Shown here piece by piece: positions 8,808 through 18,493 of a stretch of DNA of 64,000 nt (positions within the stretch are counted from its first letter, which is position 1; each line of letters opens with the position of its first letter). The notes under the pieces were generated by a model. The model was not told the DNA's origin. It saw only the letters and a list, made by a program, of their open reading frames with translations, and made no database searches. This DNA comes from Actinomycetota bacterium (GTDB taxonomy: Bacteria; Actinomycetota; Actinomycetes; Actinomycetales; Dermatophilaceae): positions 1 through 64,000 of the forward strand of contig JAIUPO010000017.1 of the NCBI GenBank assembly GCA_020160805.1, in the 5' to 3' direction. Position numbers and translations under genes: made by a program.

Positions 8808-9019
8808 CGATAGCGGTCCGAGGCGCCGATGAAGTCGGCATAGTCACCGGCCTCGCCCATCGCGCGCAACTCCCGAAGAGCGGTCATCCGTCGGTGCTCG
8901 TCACGCACGTGACGCAGCGCCGCGTTGACGGTGTCCTTCTTGGTCCGGGTGCCGAGGGCATCCGCAGCGCCCGACAGCAGATCGTCATCGATCTCGATGG
9001 GGGTTTTGGTCATGGACAT
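8804..9019 (-). CDS. vapB: VapB-like antitoxin
   Basis: 71 residues beginning MSMTKTPIEIDDD; the ATG two codons on is an equally possible start. The N-terminal strand TPIEIDDDLL followed by GTRTKKDTVNAALRHV is the ribbon-helix-helix DNA-binding pattern of VapB antitoxins of the type whose helix 2 carries T-K-(K/R)-x-T-V-N-x-A-L. The C-terminal GDYADFIGASDRYR resembles the toxin-binding tail. It overlaps vapC by 4 bases. In this family the antitoxin or complex represses its own promoter; I could not define an operator in the 115 bases upstream, which are dominated by the hairpin at 9082-9127. Confidence 0.85.
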   Translation of the reverse strand: MSMTKTPIEIDDDLLSGAADALGTRTKKDTVNAALRHVRDEHRRMTALRELRAMGEAGDYADFIGASDRYR

Positions 9020-9081
9020 GGTGAGTCTCGATATCGTGGGTATCTTGCGTTGATTTCCAGGATACCTCGGGGTTGCAATGT

Positions 9082-9127
9082 TCGCGTGCGTGGGCGCAGG
9101 GCGATAACCCTGCTCCCACGCACGCGA
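9082..9127. repeat. hairpin with GGGCGATAACCC core upstream of vapBC
   Basis: Arms CGCGTGCGTGGG (9083-9094) and CCCACGCACGCG (9115-9126) pair perfectly; an inner GCAGGG / CCCTGC closes on the loop CGATAA. It lies just past the end of the broken gene at 9134-10322 (minus strand), where it can act as its terminator. Core and loop are shared with 8362-8409. Confidence 0.75.
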
Positions 9128-9133
9128 CGGCGG

Positions 9134-10322
9134 TCAGGGGCGCTCGCGGCGGCGACGCAGGAGCCGCGCGATGCCGGTGGCAATCAAGAGCAGAGCGGGC
9201 ACGAGCCAGATCGCCGCGTCGGCCACGCGGACCCGCAGGACCGCCAACAGCCCGCCAGCGGGGGCGCCCCTGAGTTGGTCGCCCGCCACGGAGATACACG
9301 AAGCGTTGAACCGATCAGAGATCGCGATGATGCGCTCGTCCGGGGCGGACATCGGCGCGAGGACGTGGTCGGTGATCAGCGGCCGGCCGTCCTGCCAGGC
9401 CGGCCGGCAACCCCACCCATCCCAGGAGGCGAGGCCCGTGCCCTTCTGGCCAGGCAGGGGTATGGCCGCCCCATCCGAAAGTCGGAAGAGCCGGGCCTGG
9501 GTGCGGCGCTCTTCATTGCTGGGTATGCCGTCCAGCGGCAGCTGGTCGAGCTCGGTCTGCTCCTGCCAGCGCACGAGAATGCTTTGGCCATCTGGACTGA
9601 GCGAGGCTGCGATGGCGTTTTCGCCGGGGTGGCGTTGGGTCGTATCGCTGAGCGTCACGCCGGTCTCGCGCCACGCGGTGTCCCCAATCGTCCACGTGCT
9701 CGCGCGCAACTCCACAGTCGAAGGACTGCCGCTTGTGAACCCAAGCAGGGTGTCCCCGTCCAGCCAACCGGCGATGACGAATGGGGCTTTTGTTGGTGCG
9801 GGAAGAATGACTGGGGCCGCATCAGGGGCCTGGGTGTCGACCAACTGACCCTCGTCGACGTCGCTGACGCTTTCCGGGAAGACGACATACCGGGAATCGG
9901 GGCTCTCAATCCCTGACCTAGACGAGTATCGCCGAACGGGAAATTGATGTAGCTGCGACGAGTCAAGCCGTGCACGACAGCGTCAAAGCTGCCAGAGGGG
10001 ACCGCCGTCCGTCGATATCGCCAACAGCTTGGGCCCGTAGTGGTCGGACGAGCACTTGCTCAACAACGGTTTCCTCACGGCGATGGGGTATGTCGTCTCC
10101 GTCGGACTCGACGTGCCGGCGGGTGGTGCGGAGTCGAGGGTGGTGGCCGGCCACCCGGCATACCCCAGCGCCGCGGCGGCGGCCAGGGTGGCGGCGGCGC
10201 CGGTGACCCGACGACGCACGGTGGTGCGTCGACCGGCGTCGAAAAGCGCCTCCGGGTCGGGGTTCGGGGCCCGCATCGACGTCCGCGAGTTCGCGGAGCA
10301 GATCCTGCAGATCGGTGCTCAT
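9134..10322 (-). pseudogene. broken sigma-associated membrane protein gene
   Basis: The start MSTDLQDLLRELADVDAG (10322) is in one frame; the expected continuation PDPEALFDAGRRTTVRRRVTGAAATLAAAAALGYAG is in the next frame, restored if one G is removed in the GCGGG run near 10272. That frame then meets TGA at 9983-9985 but stays coding-like beyond it (SPDSRYVVFPESVSDVDEG) to a C-terminal membrane helix (AAIWLVPALLLIATGIARLL) ending at 9134. The gene overlaps the sigma factor start-to-stop (ATGA) as a second gene in the operon. At 53612 an intact gene occupies the same position beside another sigma factor. It looks like an anti-sigma-type or sigma-linked membrane protein, now broken at least twice unless the sequence has errors. 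Confidence 0.65.
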
Positions 10323-10831
10323 CGGGGCACCTCCTCCTTGCCGAGATGGATGGCGAGATCCGGTGCCACAGTGCGCAATCGGGCGAGGGCATCGCGGGTC
10401 TGGCTCTTGATGGTGCTCACCGATTTACCGAGCAGGGCGGCCGTCTCGACCTCGGTGCGGTCTTCATAGAAGCGCGCGACGATCACCGCGCGCTGCCCGG
10501 GGCTCAGCTCGCGCAGCGCCCCCGCGAGCGGCAACCGCAGGTCGACATGGTCGGTGCCATCCGGCACTGCGCGCGTATGCCGTTCGGTCACCTCGACCGG
10601 GTCCGGCTGGTGGCGCCGCAAGCGCCAGGCATCAATGGAGCGGGTGTACATGATGCGCCGGACATAGGCGTCGGGGGCGCCGTCGAGTCGGTGCCAATGC
10701 TGCGCCGCCTTGATCAGGCTCTCTTGCACCAGATCTTCGGCCGCGTGGCGGTCACCGGTGAGCAGCACGGCGGTGCGCACAAGGGCAGGCCAGCGCGCTT
10801 GCACGTAGGCCGAGAACTCGTCGCGCTGCAT
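10319..10831 (-). CDS. SigE-family RNA polymerase sigma factor (ECF)
   Basis: About 170 residues from ATG 10831 (GAAGGGGT just upstream). Region 2 reads FSAYVQARWPALVRTAVLLTGDRHAAEDLVQESL; region 4 reads LSPGQRAVIVARFYEDRTEVETAALLGKSVSTIKSQ, the helix-turn-helix that reads the -35 element. This matches the actinobacterial SigE-family (sigma-70 ECF) group. Its 3' end overlaps the following gene by 4 bases, typical of a sigma/anti-sigma operon. A longer frame back to 10942 would cross the HAIR box of clpB and is rejected. Confidence 0.85.
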   Translation of the reverse strand: MQRDEFSAYVQARWPALVRTAVLLTGDRHAAEDLVQESLIKAAQHWHRLDGAPDAYVRRIMYTRSIDAWRLRRHQPDPVEVTERHTRAVPDGTDHVDLRLPLAGALRELSPGQRAVIVARFYEDRTEVETAALLGKSVSTIKSQTRDALARLRTVAPDLAIHLGKEEVPR

Positions 10832-10922
10832 ACCCACCCCTTCCCGGTGCCGATTGTCCGTCTCGACCGCACATACCTCCGCAACCCGCGGTTTGGGTGG
10901 GTCGCGCCCGAACGACTCCAAA

Positions 10923-10943
10923 GTTGAGCGGAATAGACTCAAC
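10923..10943 (+). promoter_or_regulatory. HAIR-like HspR operator of clpB
   Basis: GTTGAGC (10923-10929), a 7-base spacer, ACTCAAC (10937-10943). The known HAIR consensus is CTTGAGT-N7-ACTCAAG; this site keeps the 7-7-7 layout and 12 of 14 arm bases. It lies about 60 bases upstream of clpB, as expected for HspR repression relieved by heat. hspR itself is not in the window. Confidence 0.8.
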
Positions 10944-11005
10944 GTGACTAGGGTTGATCAGACCAGAAACCACCATCACCCCTGCCCAAAGGAGTCATTC
11001 CCTTC

Positions 11006-13564
11006 ATGGAACTCAAGCCGACCACGAAGGTTGCCGAGATCCTCGCGATCGCTCAGCGCGCGGCCCAGACGGCCGGCAACCCCGAGATCACCCCCGCCCA
11101 CATCGCGCTCGCCGCGGTGGAGGTCCCCGAGACCACCGTCCCGGCGCTGCTGGCCGCCGGTGGCACCAGCCCTGAGGCGATCGGCGCCGCCGCGCGCGCA
11201 GAGATCGCCAAGCTGCCCAAGGTCAGCGGAGCGAGCAATGGTCCCGGCTTCGGCCAGTCCGTCATGCCCGTGCTCAACCAAGCCGACACGCTGATGAAGG
11301 CGTGGGGCGACACCTATATGTCCGTCGACGCGCTCGTCCTTGCACTCGCCGAAAAGGGTGCGCTGAAGGGTGTTGACGCGAAGGCCGTCGAGGCGCAGAT
11401 CGAGCATCTGCGCGCCGGCCGCAAGGTCACGACCGAGAACCCGGATGCGACGAGCGAGGCTCTCGACAAGTACTCCACCGACCTGACCCAGGCCGCCCGC
11501 GACGGCAAGCTCGACCCCGTCATCGGCCGGGACACCGAGATCCGTCGCGTCGTCCAAGTCCTCTCGCGGCGCACCAAGAACAACCCCGTCCTCATCGGCG
11601 AGCCCGGCGTCGGCAAGACTGCTGTCGTCGAGGGTCTGGCCCAGCGCATTGTCGATGGCGACGTCCCTGAATCGTTGCGGGACAAGCGACTTCTCTCCCT
11701 CGACCTCGGGGCGATGGTCGCCGGGGCGAAGTATCGCGGAGAGTTCGAAGAGCGGCTCAAGGCTGTCCTCGAGGAGATCAAGGCCAGCGACGGCCAGATC
11801 ATCACCTTCATCGACGAACTGCATACGGTCGTCGGCGCGGGGGCCACCGGCGAGGGCGCGATGGACGCCGGGAACATGCTCAAGCCGCTCCTCGCCCGCG
11901 GCGAGCTGCGCCTCGTCGGCGCGACGACGCTGGACGAATACCGCAAGCACATCGAGAAAGACCCCGCCCTGGAGCGCCGCTTCCAGCAGGTCTTCGTCGG
12001 TGAGCCGAGCGTCGAGGACACCATCGCGATCCTGCGCGGCCTGAAGGAACGCTACGAAGCGCACCACAAGGTCGAGATCGAGGACAGCGCCCTCGTGGCC
12101 GCGGCCTCGCTGTCCGACCGCTACATCAGCGGCCGGCAGTTGCCCGACAAGGCCATCGATCTCGTCGACGAGGCAGCCTCGCGCCTGCGCATGGAGATCG
12201 ACTCCAGCCCCGTCGAAATCGACCAGCTGCGGCGGTCTGTCGACCGCATGAAGATGGAGGAGTTGCATCTCGCCCGCGAGACCGATGACGCCTCCAAGGA
12301 GCGGCTGGCCAAGCTGCGCAAGGACCTCGCCGACTCCACCGAGGAGTTGGGTGCCCTCGAATCCCGTTGGGAGGCAGAGAAGTCCGGCCTCAACAAGGTC
12401 GGTGACCTCAAAGTTCGCCTCGACGACCTGCGCACGCAAGCTGAGCGGCTCCAGCGCGAAGGCAACTACGAGCAGGCCTCCCGGGTGATGTATGGCGAGA
12501 TCCCCGCTTTGGAGAAGGACCTCGCCAAGGCCAATGAGGACGAGATCGCCCGTGGCACAGCGGATTTGATGGTCAAGGAGCGCGTTGGCCCCGACGACAT
12601 CGCCGAGGTCATCTCCGCGTGGACCGGCATCCCCGCGGGTCGGCTCCTTCAAGGCGAGACCGAGAAGCTGCTGTCGATGGAGTCGATCATCGGTGCGCGC
12701 CTGATCGGCCAGGGCGGTGCCGTGCAGGCCGTCTCCGATGCGGTGCGCCGCAGCCGGGCCGGCCTCGCCGATCCCGATCGCCCGACCGGCTCGTTCCTCT
12801 TCCTCGGCCCCACCGGTGTCGGCAAGACCGAGCTCGCAAAGTCGTTGGCGGACTTCCTCTTTGACGACGAGCGCGCCATGGTGCGCATCGACATGAGTGA
12901 GTATGCCGAGCGGCACGCCGTCGCGCGCCTCATCGGCGCGCCCCCCGGCTATGTCGGGTACGACGAGGGCGGGCAGCTGACCGAGGCGGTGCGCCGACGG
13001 CCATACAGCGTGGTCTTGCTGGATGAGGTGGAGAAGGCGCACCCGGAGACCTTCGACATCCTGCTGCAGGTGCTCGACGATGGGCGGCTGACCGACGGGC
13101 AGGGTCGCACGGTGGATTTCCGCAATGTCATCCTCGTGCTGACCTCCAATATCGGCAGCCAGTTCCTCATCGACCCGACCCTGTCGCAGGAGCAGAAGAA
13201 GGACGCCGTCATGTCGAGCGTCCGCGCCGCCTTCAAGCCAGAGTTCCTCAACCGGCTCGATGACGTCATCCTCTTCGATGCCCTGAGCCAGGAGGAGTTG
13301 GCGCACATCGTCGACCTGCAGGTGCGCCAGCTGGCGACCCGCCTGCGCGACCGGCGGATCACCCTCGACGTCACCGATGCTGCCCGCGACTGGCTGGCCA
13401 AGACCGGCTACGACCCGGCGTATGGCGCCCGCCCCCTGCGCCGGCTGGTGCAGCGCGAGATCGGCGACCGGCTGGCCCGCGCGGTCCTCGCCGGCCAGGT
13501 CCGCGATGGCGACACCGTCACGGTCGGTCTCGACGCCGCCGGGGACACGCTCACGCTCGCCTGA
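11006..13564 (+). CDS. clpB: ATP-dependent disaggregase ClpB
   Basis: 852 residues, full length. The order is: N-domain (1-145), AAA1 with Walker A GEPGVGKT (~197) and Walker [11 protein letters not shown], a long coiled-coil middle domain (~400-520, charged heptads), AAA2 with Walker A GPTGVGKT (~600), Walker [12 protein letters not shown], sensor 1 LTSNIGS and sensor 2 GARPLRR. The middle domain separates it from ClpC. ClpB unfolds aggregated proteins with DnaK. The start ATG is preceded by AAAGGAG (10989-10995). A HAIR box upstream indicates heat-shock control by HspR. The last 579 bp are duplicated at 20033-20611 inside an MFS gene. Confidence 0.95.
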   Translation: MELKPTTKVAEILAIAQRAAQTAGNPEITPAHIALAAVEVPETTVPALLAAGGTSPEAIGAAARAEIAKLPKVSGASNGPGFGQSVMPVLNQADTLMKAWGDTYMSVDALVLALAEKGALKGVDAKAVEAQIEHLRAGRKVTTENPDATSEALDKYSTDLTQAARDGKLDPVIGRDTEIRRVVQVLSRRTKNNPVLIGEPGVGKTAVVEGLAQRIVDGDVPESLRDKRLLSLDLGAMVAGAKYRGEFEERLKAVLEEIKASDGQIITFIDELHTVVGAGATGEGAMDAGNMLKPLLARGELRLVGATTLDEYRKHIEKDPALERRFQQVFVGEPSVEDTIAILRGLKERYEAHHKVEIEDSALVAAASLSDRYISGRQLPDKAIDLVDEAASRLRMEIDSSPVEIDQLRRSVDRMKMEELHLARETDDASKERLAKLRKDLADSTEELGALESRWEAEKSGLNKVGDLKVRLDDLRTQAERLQREGNYEQASRVMYGEIPALEKDLAKANEDEIARGTADLMVKERVGPDDIAEVISAWTGIPAGRLLQGETEKLLSMESIIGARLIGQGGAVQAVSDAVRRSRAGLADPDRPTGSFLFLGPTGVGKTELAKSLADFLFDDERAMVRIDMSEYAERHAVARLIGAPPGYVGYDEGGQLTEAVRRRPYSVVLLDEVEKAHPETFDILLQVLDDGRLTDGQGRTVDFRNVILVLTSNIGSQFLIDPTLSQEQKKDAVMSSVRAAFKPEFLNRLDDVILFDALSQEELAHIVDLQVRQLATRLRDRRITLDVTDAARDWLAKTGYDPAYGARPLRRLVQREIGDRLARAVLAGQVRDGDTVTVGLDAAGDTLTLA

Positions 13565-13576
13565 GGGCGCGGCATA

Positions 13577-13599
13577 CGCTCGCCGAGATCAGGCGAGCG
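13577..13599. terminator. hairpin between convergent clpB and epimerase pseudogene
   Basis: CGCTCGCC (13577-13584), loop GAGATCA, GGCGAGCG (13592-13599). It follows the clpB stop by 13 bases and overlaps the last codons of the convergent gene. There is no T run, as is usual for high-GC actinobacterial terminators. Confidence 0.6.
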
Positions 13600-14554
13600 A
13601 CGCCGCGACGGTTGCGCGGACGGCATTGTCCAGTGAGCGGGGGGTCAGGCCCAACACCGGGGCGTATGCCGCGGGGTCCAGCCCGAGGTCCCGCGCCAGA
13701 ATGTCTCGGGCGAGCCAACTCGTGGTGAGACCCGCGCCGGCGCCGGTCAGGCGCCGGCGCGCCTGCTCCGCGCGCAGCCCCGCGGCGAGCAGTCCGGTCG
13801 GAATTGTCACCACCGGACGGCGTGGCCGATCGAGCGCCTCGACGATCACCCGGTTGAGGCGCTCGAAGGTGTAGTTGTCGGTGACGACCGGGTGATCCCC
13901 GGCCGGGATCCACCCCTCGACCAGGCCCGAAACGGCCTGCGCGACATCGAGATTGGTTGCCGCGGCGTTCCGTCCGGCCGGCGAGAACACAACCGGGAAC
14001 CGGCGGGCCGGGTCGATGAGATAGGACTTCCACATCGGCACGATCCCCGGCAGAGAACCAAAGACGAAGGGAATCTCCAGCATCGACGTGCTCGCGGCGC
14101 CCGCATCGGCGTGAACGCGGCGCTGTTGGTCCGCCCGCGCCTTGATATAGGGATGGCGCGCACTCAGTTGCCACTCCGGGTGGAGTCGGTCGAAGGCAGT
14201 GAAGTAGGACCCGAGGACAACGAATCGCGCCACGCCGCAGCGCCGCACGGCATACGCCACCCGCTCGGCCGGCGCGACGAGAAGGCGTTGGAAGAAGGTC
14301 GTGGCGGGACGCGGAATGCGTACGCGCTAATCGGGTCCCAGGCAATACACGACCGCATCGGCGCCGGCCAAGCAGGCGTCCAAGTCAGTGTCGCTCGCCT
14401 CCACCACATCCAATGAGTCGTATGCCGCGGCCGGGGCCTCCGGGCACGGCGCACCTTCGCGGGAGTAGCCGACAACCGCGTGACCCCTCCGCGCTAACTC
14501 GGCCACGATCGTGCGCCCGAGGAAACCGGTGGAGCCGAGCACTACCGCACGCAT
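13589..14554 (-). pseudogene. NAD(P)-binding epimerase paralogue with premature TAG
   Basis: The N-terminus MRAVVLGSTGFLGR and the body VVLGSYFTAFDRL, HPYIKARADQ and IPFVFGSLPGIVPMWKSYL are in one frame and align end to end with the protein at 5435-6391. They are separated only by one stop, TAG at 14327-14329, directly after CLGPD, where the paralogue reads GLGPDDRERVP. Downstream of the stop the frame stays intact to 13589. So this is a nearly full gene with one nonsense codon: a young pseudogene, or a sequencing error. An internal start could yield the C-terminal 220 residues, but without the cofactor motif. It is convergent with clpB. Confidence 0.85.
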
Positions 14555-14584
14555 CAGGCAGCGACCTTTCGTCAGTGACTCGGC

Positions 14585-17500
14585 CTACTCACCAAAAATT
14601 CTGCCGAGGTCTGTCAGGCTGCCATACCCCTTCTCTTGCATCACGCCAAGCCCGCTCGCGGGGCTCTGATCGGCCGGGGTGTCACCCTTACGCGCAAGAC
14701 GGGGCTGGTTCTTCGCAGCCCTTTCCAGCGCTCTGTAACTCGCTTCGGACAGAACCCACCCCAGCGGGGCAGAGGTCGAGGGTGCAGTGGCCTGATAGGC
14801 GACATAAGTCGTCGTTGGTCGCCATTTGTTCACCGCGGTGATCGCGGCAGCGCTGCCGCGACCGGCAAAGAGTTGGTCGGCCGCGAACAACTGCTGCACC
14901 CGACGCAATTGCGCGTCGGCGCCAAACAGGACCTTGGTGCCCCCGAGGAAGGTCTTCGGCGGGACCAAGAACTCCTGAGTGCGGCTGCTGGGCCGGGCGG
15001 CCAGGTCACTTCCGCGGCCGTTGTCGAAATACACCAGCACCGGCACCCACAGGGTGCCGGAGCGCATCGAAAGCACCCACGAGTTGTGGTTCCGGACCAG
15101 CGGGAGCCACTGCGGCGCGAGATCCGCCACGGTCCCAACTCCGGTGTTCTCGATATAGCCGCCGTCAACGAGTTGCTGGTTGGCGGCCGCGGAGCACAAG
15201 GCCGCGGACGGGGTCACGAACGGGAAACGCGCCGCCAGCATCGCCGCCGTGCTGGTACTCAGCGAGATGCCGCACGCGTCCGTCAGGCGAACCACATCCA
15301 GGCTCGCTGGCGACCGGCCCGTGACGGTGCAGTCATCGATAGGGCTCTTGGCCGGTGTGCCCGATGAAGGGTCCTTGATCCCGCTCAATTCGACCTGCGA
15401 CACGAGGGCCCGGCATCGATTCGTGGCCGAGGTCGAGTTGAGGACCAGCGCGCCAGTGATGCCAGACGGCGCTGCCGTGCTGAGGAACGGCGACTCCAGT
15501 TTGGGGACCGCTCGTTCCCACGCCATCTCCATCTGCCCCGCGCGATCAAGCCAGCGCCAATCAGCTCCCACGCGGGCCAGGATTGGGACGCCGGTCGCGG
15601 CATACACGATGTCTGTAACGGTCAGGCCGACCGTCGCCACGGACAGCGCCTCGGGCCGGCTCATGCGCTCGGTTGCGGCTGCTGCGTGACCGGGCGGGAG
15701 GACGCTGGCGACGGCCAGGCCCACCGCGCCCCCACTGGCGCCGGACGACATGAGGGCCGTGGTGCATCCTGGCTTCCCCATGCTGGCGAGCCTGTCGAGG
15801 GCGAGCGATGTCCACACGGCGGCGCGGATCCCGCCGCCTTCCGCGGCATACACAAAGAGGGGGCGAACGTTGTAGTTCGTGTCCGGTAGGGGAATGTCGC
15901 AGGTGTTGGCGCGGGCCCAGTTCGCCAGCACCTGGCTCCAGGAATGACGGTGCGTCGGAACGAAATCGGGGAGGGTTCGGATGCCGTGGACGTCATCGCC
16001 GCCGCCCCGCACCGTGCCGAGAATTGTGGCAAGGATCAGCAATGTGGTCACGGGGGCCGAGGCTCGACGGACCAGGGGGAGCCAAAAGAACTCGGGCGCC
16101 CCTCCTTGTTGGAGGATGACGACGACCGTTCCGACGAGGCCCGAGATGATCGTGACGCCGACGAGAAAGGTCGCGATCGGGCCGAGGATCTGCGAGACAT
16201 CCGCTGCGTACGAGCCGAAGGGAATCACCGCGAGCACCAAAATGCCGAGGAGGACTGGAGCCAGCCACTGTCGTGACGTCGTAAGCCCAGGAGTCAGGAT
16301 GCGCAAGATGGCCGCCCAGACTCTGCGCGCTGGCATGGGCGCGCTCGAGGCGTGATTGAGGCGGTGGATGGCGAAGGCAGCGGTCGGCCAGCCGAACACG
16401 CAGATGACGATGCCGAGGGCGAGGAGCCACGATGCCATGGCCGGTCGGTCCCCGAGGGCCACTTCGCCGGCGAATGCGCGGATGAGTCCAACGCCCGGGA
16501 GCATGAGCAGGGCGATGGCCAGGCCGTCACCCAGGGCAATCGCTCGTTGTGCTTGTTCGATCGACACTGACGGCTTTGCCTTGCGGGACAACCACTTTGG
16601 GAGGTCGCTCGCGGTTGTCATGCGACCGGTGGCATCAGGGCTAAAGGTGTGATTGACCCATCGCACGGCGGTTGACACGGCAGCGATGACGAAGGGGATG
16701 CTCGCGAACAGCGCAACGCGCGACGAAGTGGGCGACACGCCACGTGCGTTGGCGATACCAGCGAGCAGGAGGACGGCCACCGGGCTGGCCCACCAGAGCC
16801 AAAGGACGGGTTTCGTATGGGGATCGGGCACCGTGGCACTGGCCCGCATCACGACGTTGTGGCTGCGCATGCGCCCGAGCACGAAGATCGTGCCAGCCAC
16901 GAGCACGGTTGCCACGCTCGCCCACAGCAGGTGCGCCCAGCCACGCTGCTCGGCCCAGCGTCGCTCAATATCCGGGATCTGCTCCAGCAGGTCAGGTCCC
17001 TTGCCCAAGCCGAGTAGCGCCAACGGCAGCACGATCAGCAGTGAAAAGCGTTGGGCGTATGCGGCTTTCGCCCACCCGACGGCCACTCTTGCCGGAGCCA
17101 AGCCGAGCTCCCAGCGAGTCCTTCGGTCCTCGTTATGCGCGCGAACGGCAAGAACGCTGGCACCAAGGATCAGTAGCCACTTGAGTGCGGTGATGCCCGG
17201 AAGCACGGTGGCGGCTTCGGACGCCTTGAGAGCGATCAGCATCGACGCGTTCTCGGTGACGTCGACGGCAGCTGCGAGCAGGACCACCGATCCGACCCGC
17301 GCCCAGCGGGCCGATCTCTCCCAGGTCGCCTCACCCGTGGGAGTCAGCTCGATCACGCTGACATTCGTCCGCCGACGAAGAAGCAAACCAACCGTGCCGT
17401 AGAGCGCAATGAAACAGAGGTCGAGCGCGGCATACGTCGTGATCCACGCGTGGCTCGGAAGGTCGGAGCGGCTTTGGAGGAGACTTTGCCAGTCGGACAC

Positions 17501-17773
17501 GGTCTCTCCCCAGGCAAATGGGGCGCCGGGGCTCGTCAACGAGGTGGGGCTGGTGGTGCGTCCGCCGGGCAATAGCACCTGATCGAGCAAGCCGTTGACC
17601 TCACCCAGGGCCACGTAGGTCCCCACGATCATCCACGCGAGCGCGCCGCGCAGCCAGGGAAGGCGAGGAAGGGGGACGGGCAGCGGCATACCGGCACTCC
17701 TGTGGTCGTCGACGGGCAGCGACATCGTCTCGCTTCGGGCGGCGCCTGTCTCCCCTTTGGGAGTACCGGTCAT
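14585..17773 (-). CDS. patatin-like phospholipase with a large multi-helix membrane region
   Basis: About 1062 residues from ATG 17773 (another ATG at 17725 is possible). The first ~620 residues contain around a dozen hydrophobic helices with no family I recognise. The patatin domain follows: oxyanion-hole motif EGGGIRA (~646), nucleophile elbow GASGG (Ser ~677) and the catalytic Asp in LVDGGYIENTG (~869). The Ser-Asp dyad is complete, so lipid acyl-hydrolase activity is expected; the substrate is unknown. It begins 16-19 bases from the divergent lprG-like gene, so the two share a very short promoter region. The gene is intact although its neighbours on both sides are broken. Confidence 0.8.
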   Translation of the reverse strand: MTGTPKGETGAARSETMSLPVDDHRSAGMPLPVPLPRLPWLRGALAWMIVGTYVALGEVNGLLDQVLLPGGRTTSPTSLTSPGAPFAWGETVSDWQSLLQSRSDLPSHAWITTYAALDLCFIALYGTVGLLLRRRTNVSVIELTPTGEATWERSARWARVGSVVLLAAAVDVTENASMLIALKASEAATVLPGITALKWLLILGASVLAVRAHNEDRRTRWELGLAPARVAVGWAKAAYAQRFSLLIVLPLALLGLGKGPDLLEQIPDIERRWAEQRGWAHLLWASVATVLVAGTIFVLGRMRSHNVVMRASATVPDPHTKPVLWLWWASPVAVLLLAGIANARGVSPTSSRVALFASIPFVIAAVSTAVRWVNHTFSPDATGRMTTASDLPKWLSRKAKPSVSIEQAQRAIALGDGLAIALLMLPGVGLIRAFAGEVALGDRPAMASWLLALGIVICVFGWPTAAFAIHRLNHASSAPMPARRVWAAILRILTPGLTTSRQWLAPVLLGILVLAVIPFGSYAADVSQILGPIATFLVGVTIISGLVGTVVVILQQGGAPEFFWLPLVRRASAPVTTLLILATILGTVRGGGDDVHGIRTLPDFVPTHRHSWSQVLANWARANTCDIPLPDTNYNVRPLFVYAAEGGGIRAAVWTSLALDRLASMGKPGCTTALMSSGASGGAVGLAVASVLPPGHAAAATERMSRPEALSVATVGLTVTDIVYAATGVPILARVGADWRWLDRAGQMEMAWERAVPKLESPFLSTAAPSGITGALVLNSTSATNRCRALVSQVELSGIKDPSSGTPAKSPIDDCTVTGRSPASLDVVRLTDACGISLSTSTAAMLAARFPFVTPSAALCSAAANQQLVDGGYIENTGVGTVADLAPQWLPLVRNHNSWVLSMRSGTLWVPVLVYFDNGRGSDLAARPSSRTQEFLVPPKTFLGGTKVLFGADAQLRRVQQLFAADQLFAGRGSAAAITAVNKWRPTTTYVAYQATAPSTSAPLGWVLSEASYRALERAAKNQPRLARKGDTPADQSPASGLGVMQEKGYGSLTDLGRIFGE

Positions 17774-17791
17774 AACCGTGGGCCGTCGGTG

Positions 17792-18493
17792 GTGCCGGGT
17801 ATCGTCATCGCCAAGCGTCGACGCCTCGCTCTTGCCACAGCGCTGCTGTGCCTCCCGCTCGCCCTGGTTGGGTGCGAGGACAAGGCGGCCACGGCCGACC
17901 CGGCTGCGGCGCTGGCCAAGGCCAAGACCACCCTCGACACAGCCAAGGCCGTCACGCTCAAACTGACATCGAGCGCCTCGATCCCTTCGGGGCACAACGG
18001 TGTTTCGGGCGCGGAGGGCACTGGCCTCATCGATGCCACGACGCCGAAGTTCAAGGGCAAGGTCAGCGCGGTCGTCAATGGCACGCCGGCCACGGTCGAC
18101 ATGGTCGCGATCGGCGACAAGACGTGGATGTCGCTGTTCACACCCAAGCTCGTCCCGGTCGACCTCGAAGACCTCGGCGCGCCCAACCCGGGCAATCTCT
18201 TCAAGCCCGACGCCGGCCTGTCGAGCCTGCTGACCAAGGCGACGAATCCGGTCGCCGGGGCGGATCAGCGCTACGGCAAGGAAGTCCTGACCACCTACAC
18301 CGCGAAGGTCCCGGGCAGCGTCATCAAAAGCTTGCTTTACCTCGGCGACGACGCGGCGACCTTAGGCATCGAGAAGACGAGCGGCCAACTGCGGCAGGCC
18401 AAGCTGACGGGGGAGTTCTATACCGGGACGCCCGCGACCTACACCGTCGTCCTCACGGATTACGGGAAGACCATTGCCATCCCGGAGCCCTGA
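17792..18493 (+). CDS. LprG/LppX-family lipoprotein, copy 1 (canonical start lost)
   Basis: After a signal peptide with lipobox LALVGC, the protein has the family pattern AAALAKAKTTLDTAKAVTLKL, IPSGHNGVSGAEGTG, TPKFKGKVSAVVNG and a C-terminal LTDYGKTIAI. In mycobacteria LprG binds triacylated lipids and works with the MFS exporter P55. Aligned with copy 2 (22734), the ATG of copy 2 falls on AAG here, so translation must begin at an upstream GTG (17789 or 17792). It overlaps the downstream MFS frame by 20 bases, as in copy 2. The protein itself is intact, but its MFS partner is broken, so the pair is probably non-functional. Confidence 0.75.
   Translation: MPGIVIAKRRRLALATALLCLPLALVGCEDKAATADPAAALAKAKTTLDTAKAVTLKLTSSASIPSGHNGVSGAEGTGLIDATTPKFKGKVSAVVNGTPATVDMVAIGDKTWMSLFTPKLVPVDLEDLGAPNPGNLFKPDAGLSSLLTKATNPVAGADQRYGKEVLTTYTAKVPGSVIKSLLYLGDDAATLGIEKTSGQLRQAKLTGEFYTGTPATYTVVLTDYGKTIAIPEP

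Noticed and set aside
10976..13306. Long minus-strand open frame opposite clpB
   Set aside because: Shadow of clpB; its composition (Asp/Leu/Gly/Val-rich, no domain) is what the complement of AAA+ codons gives. The same applies to 6897-8324 and 23410-25029.
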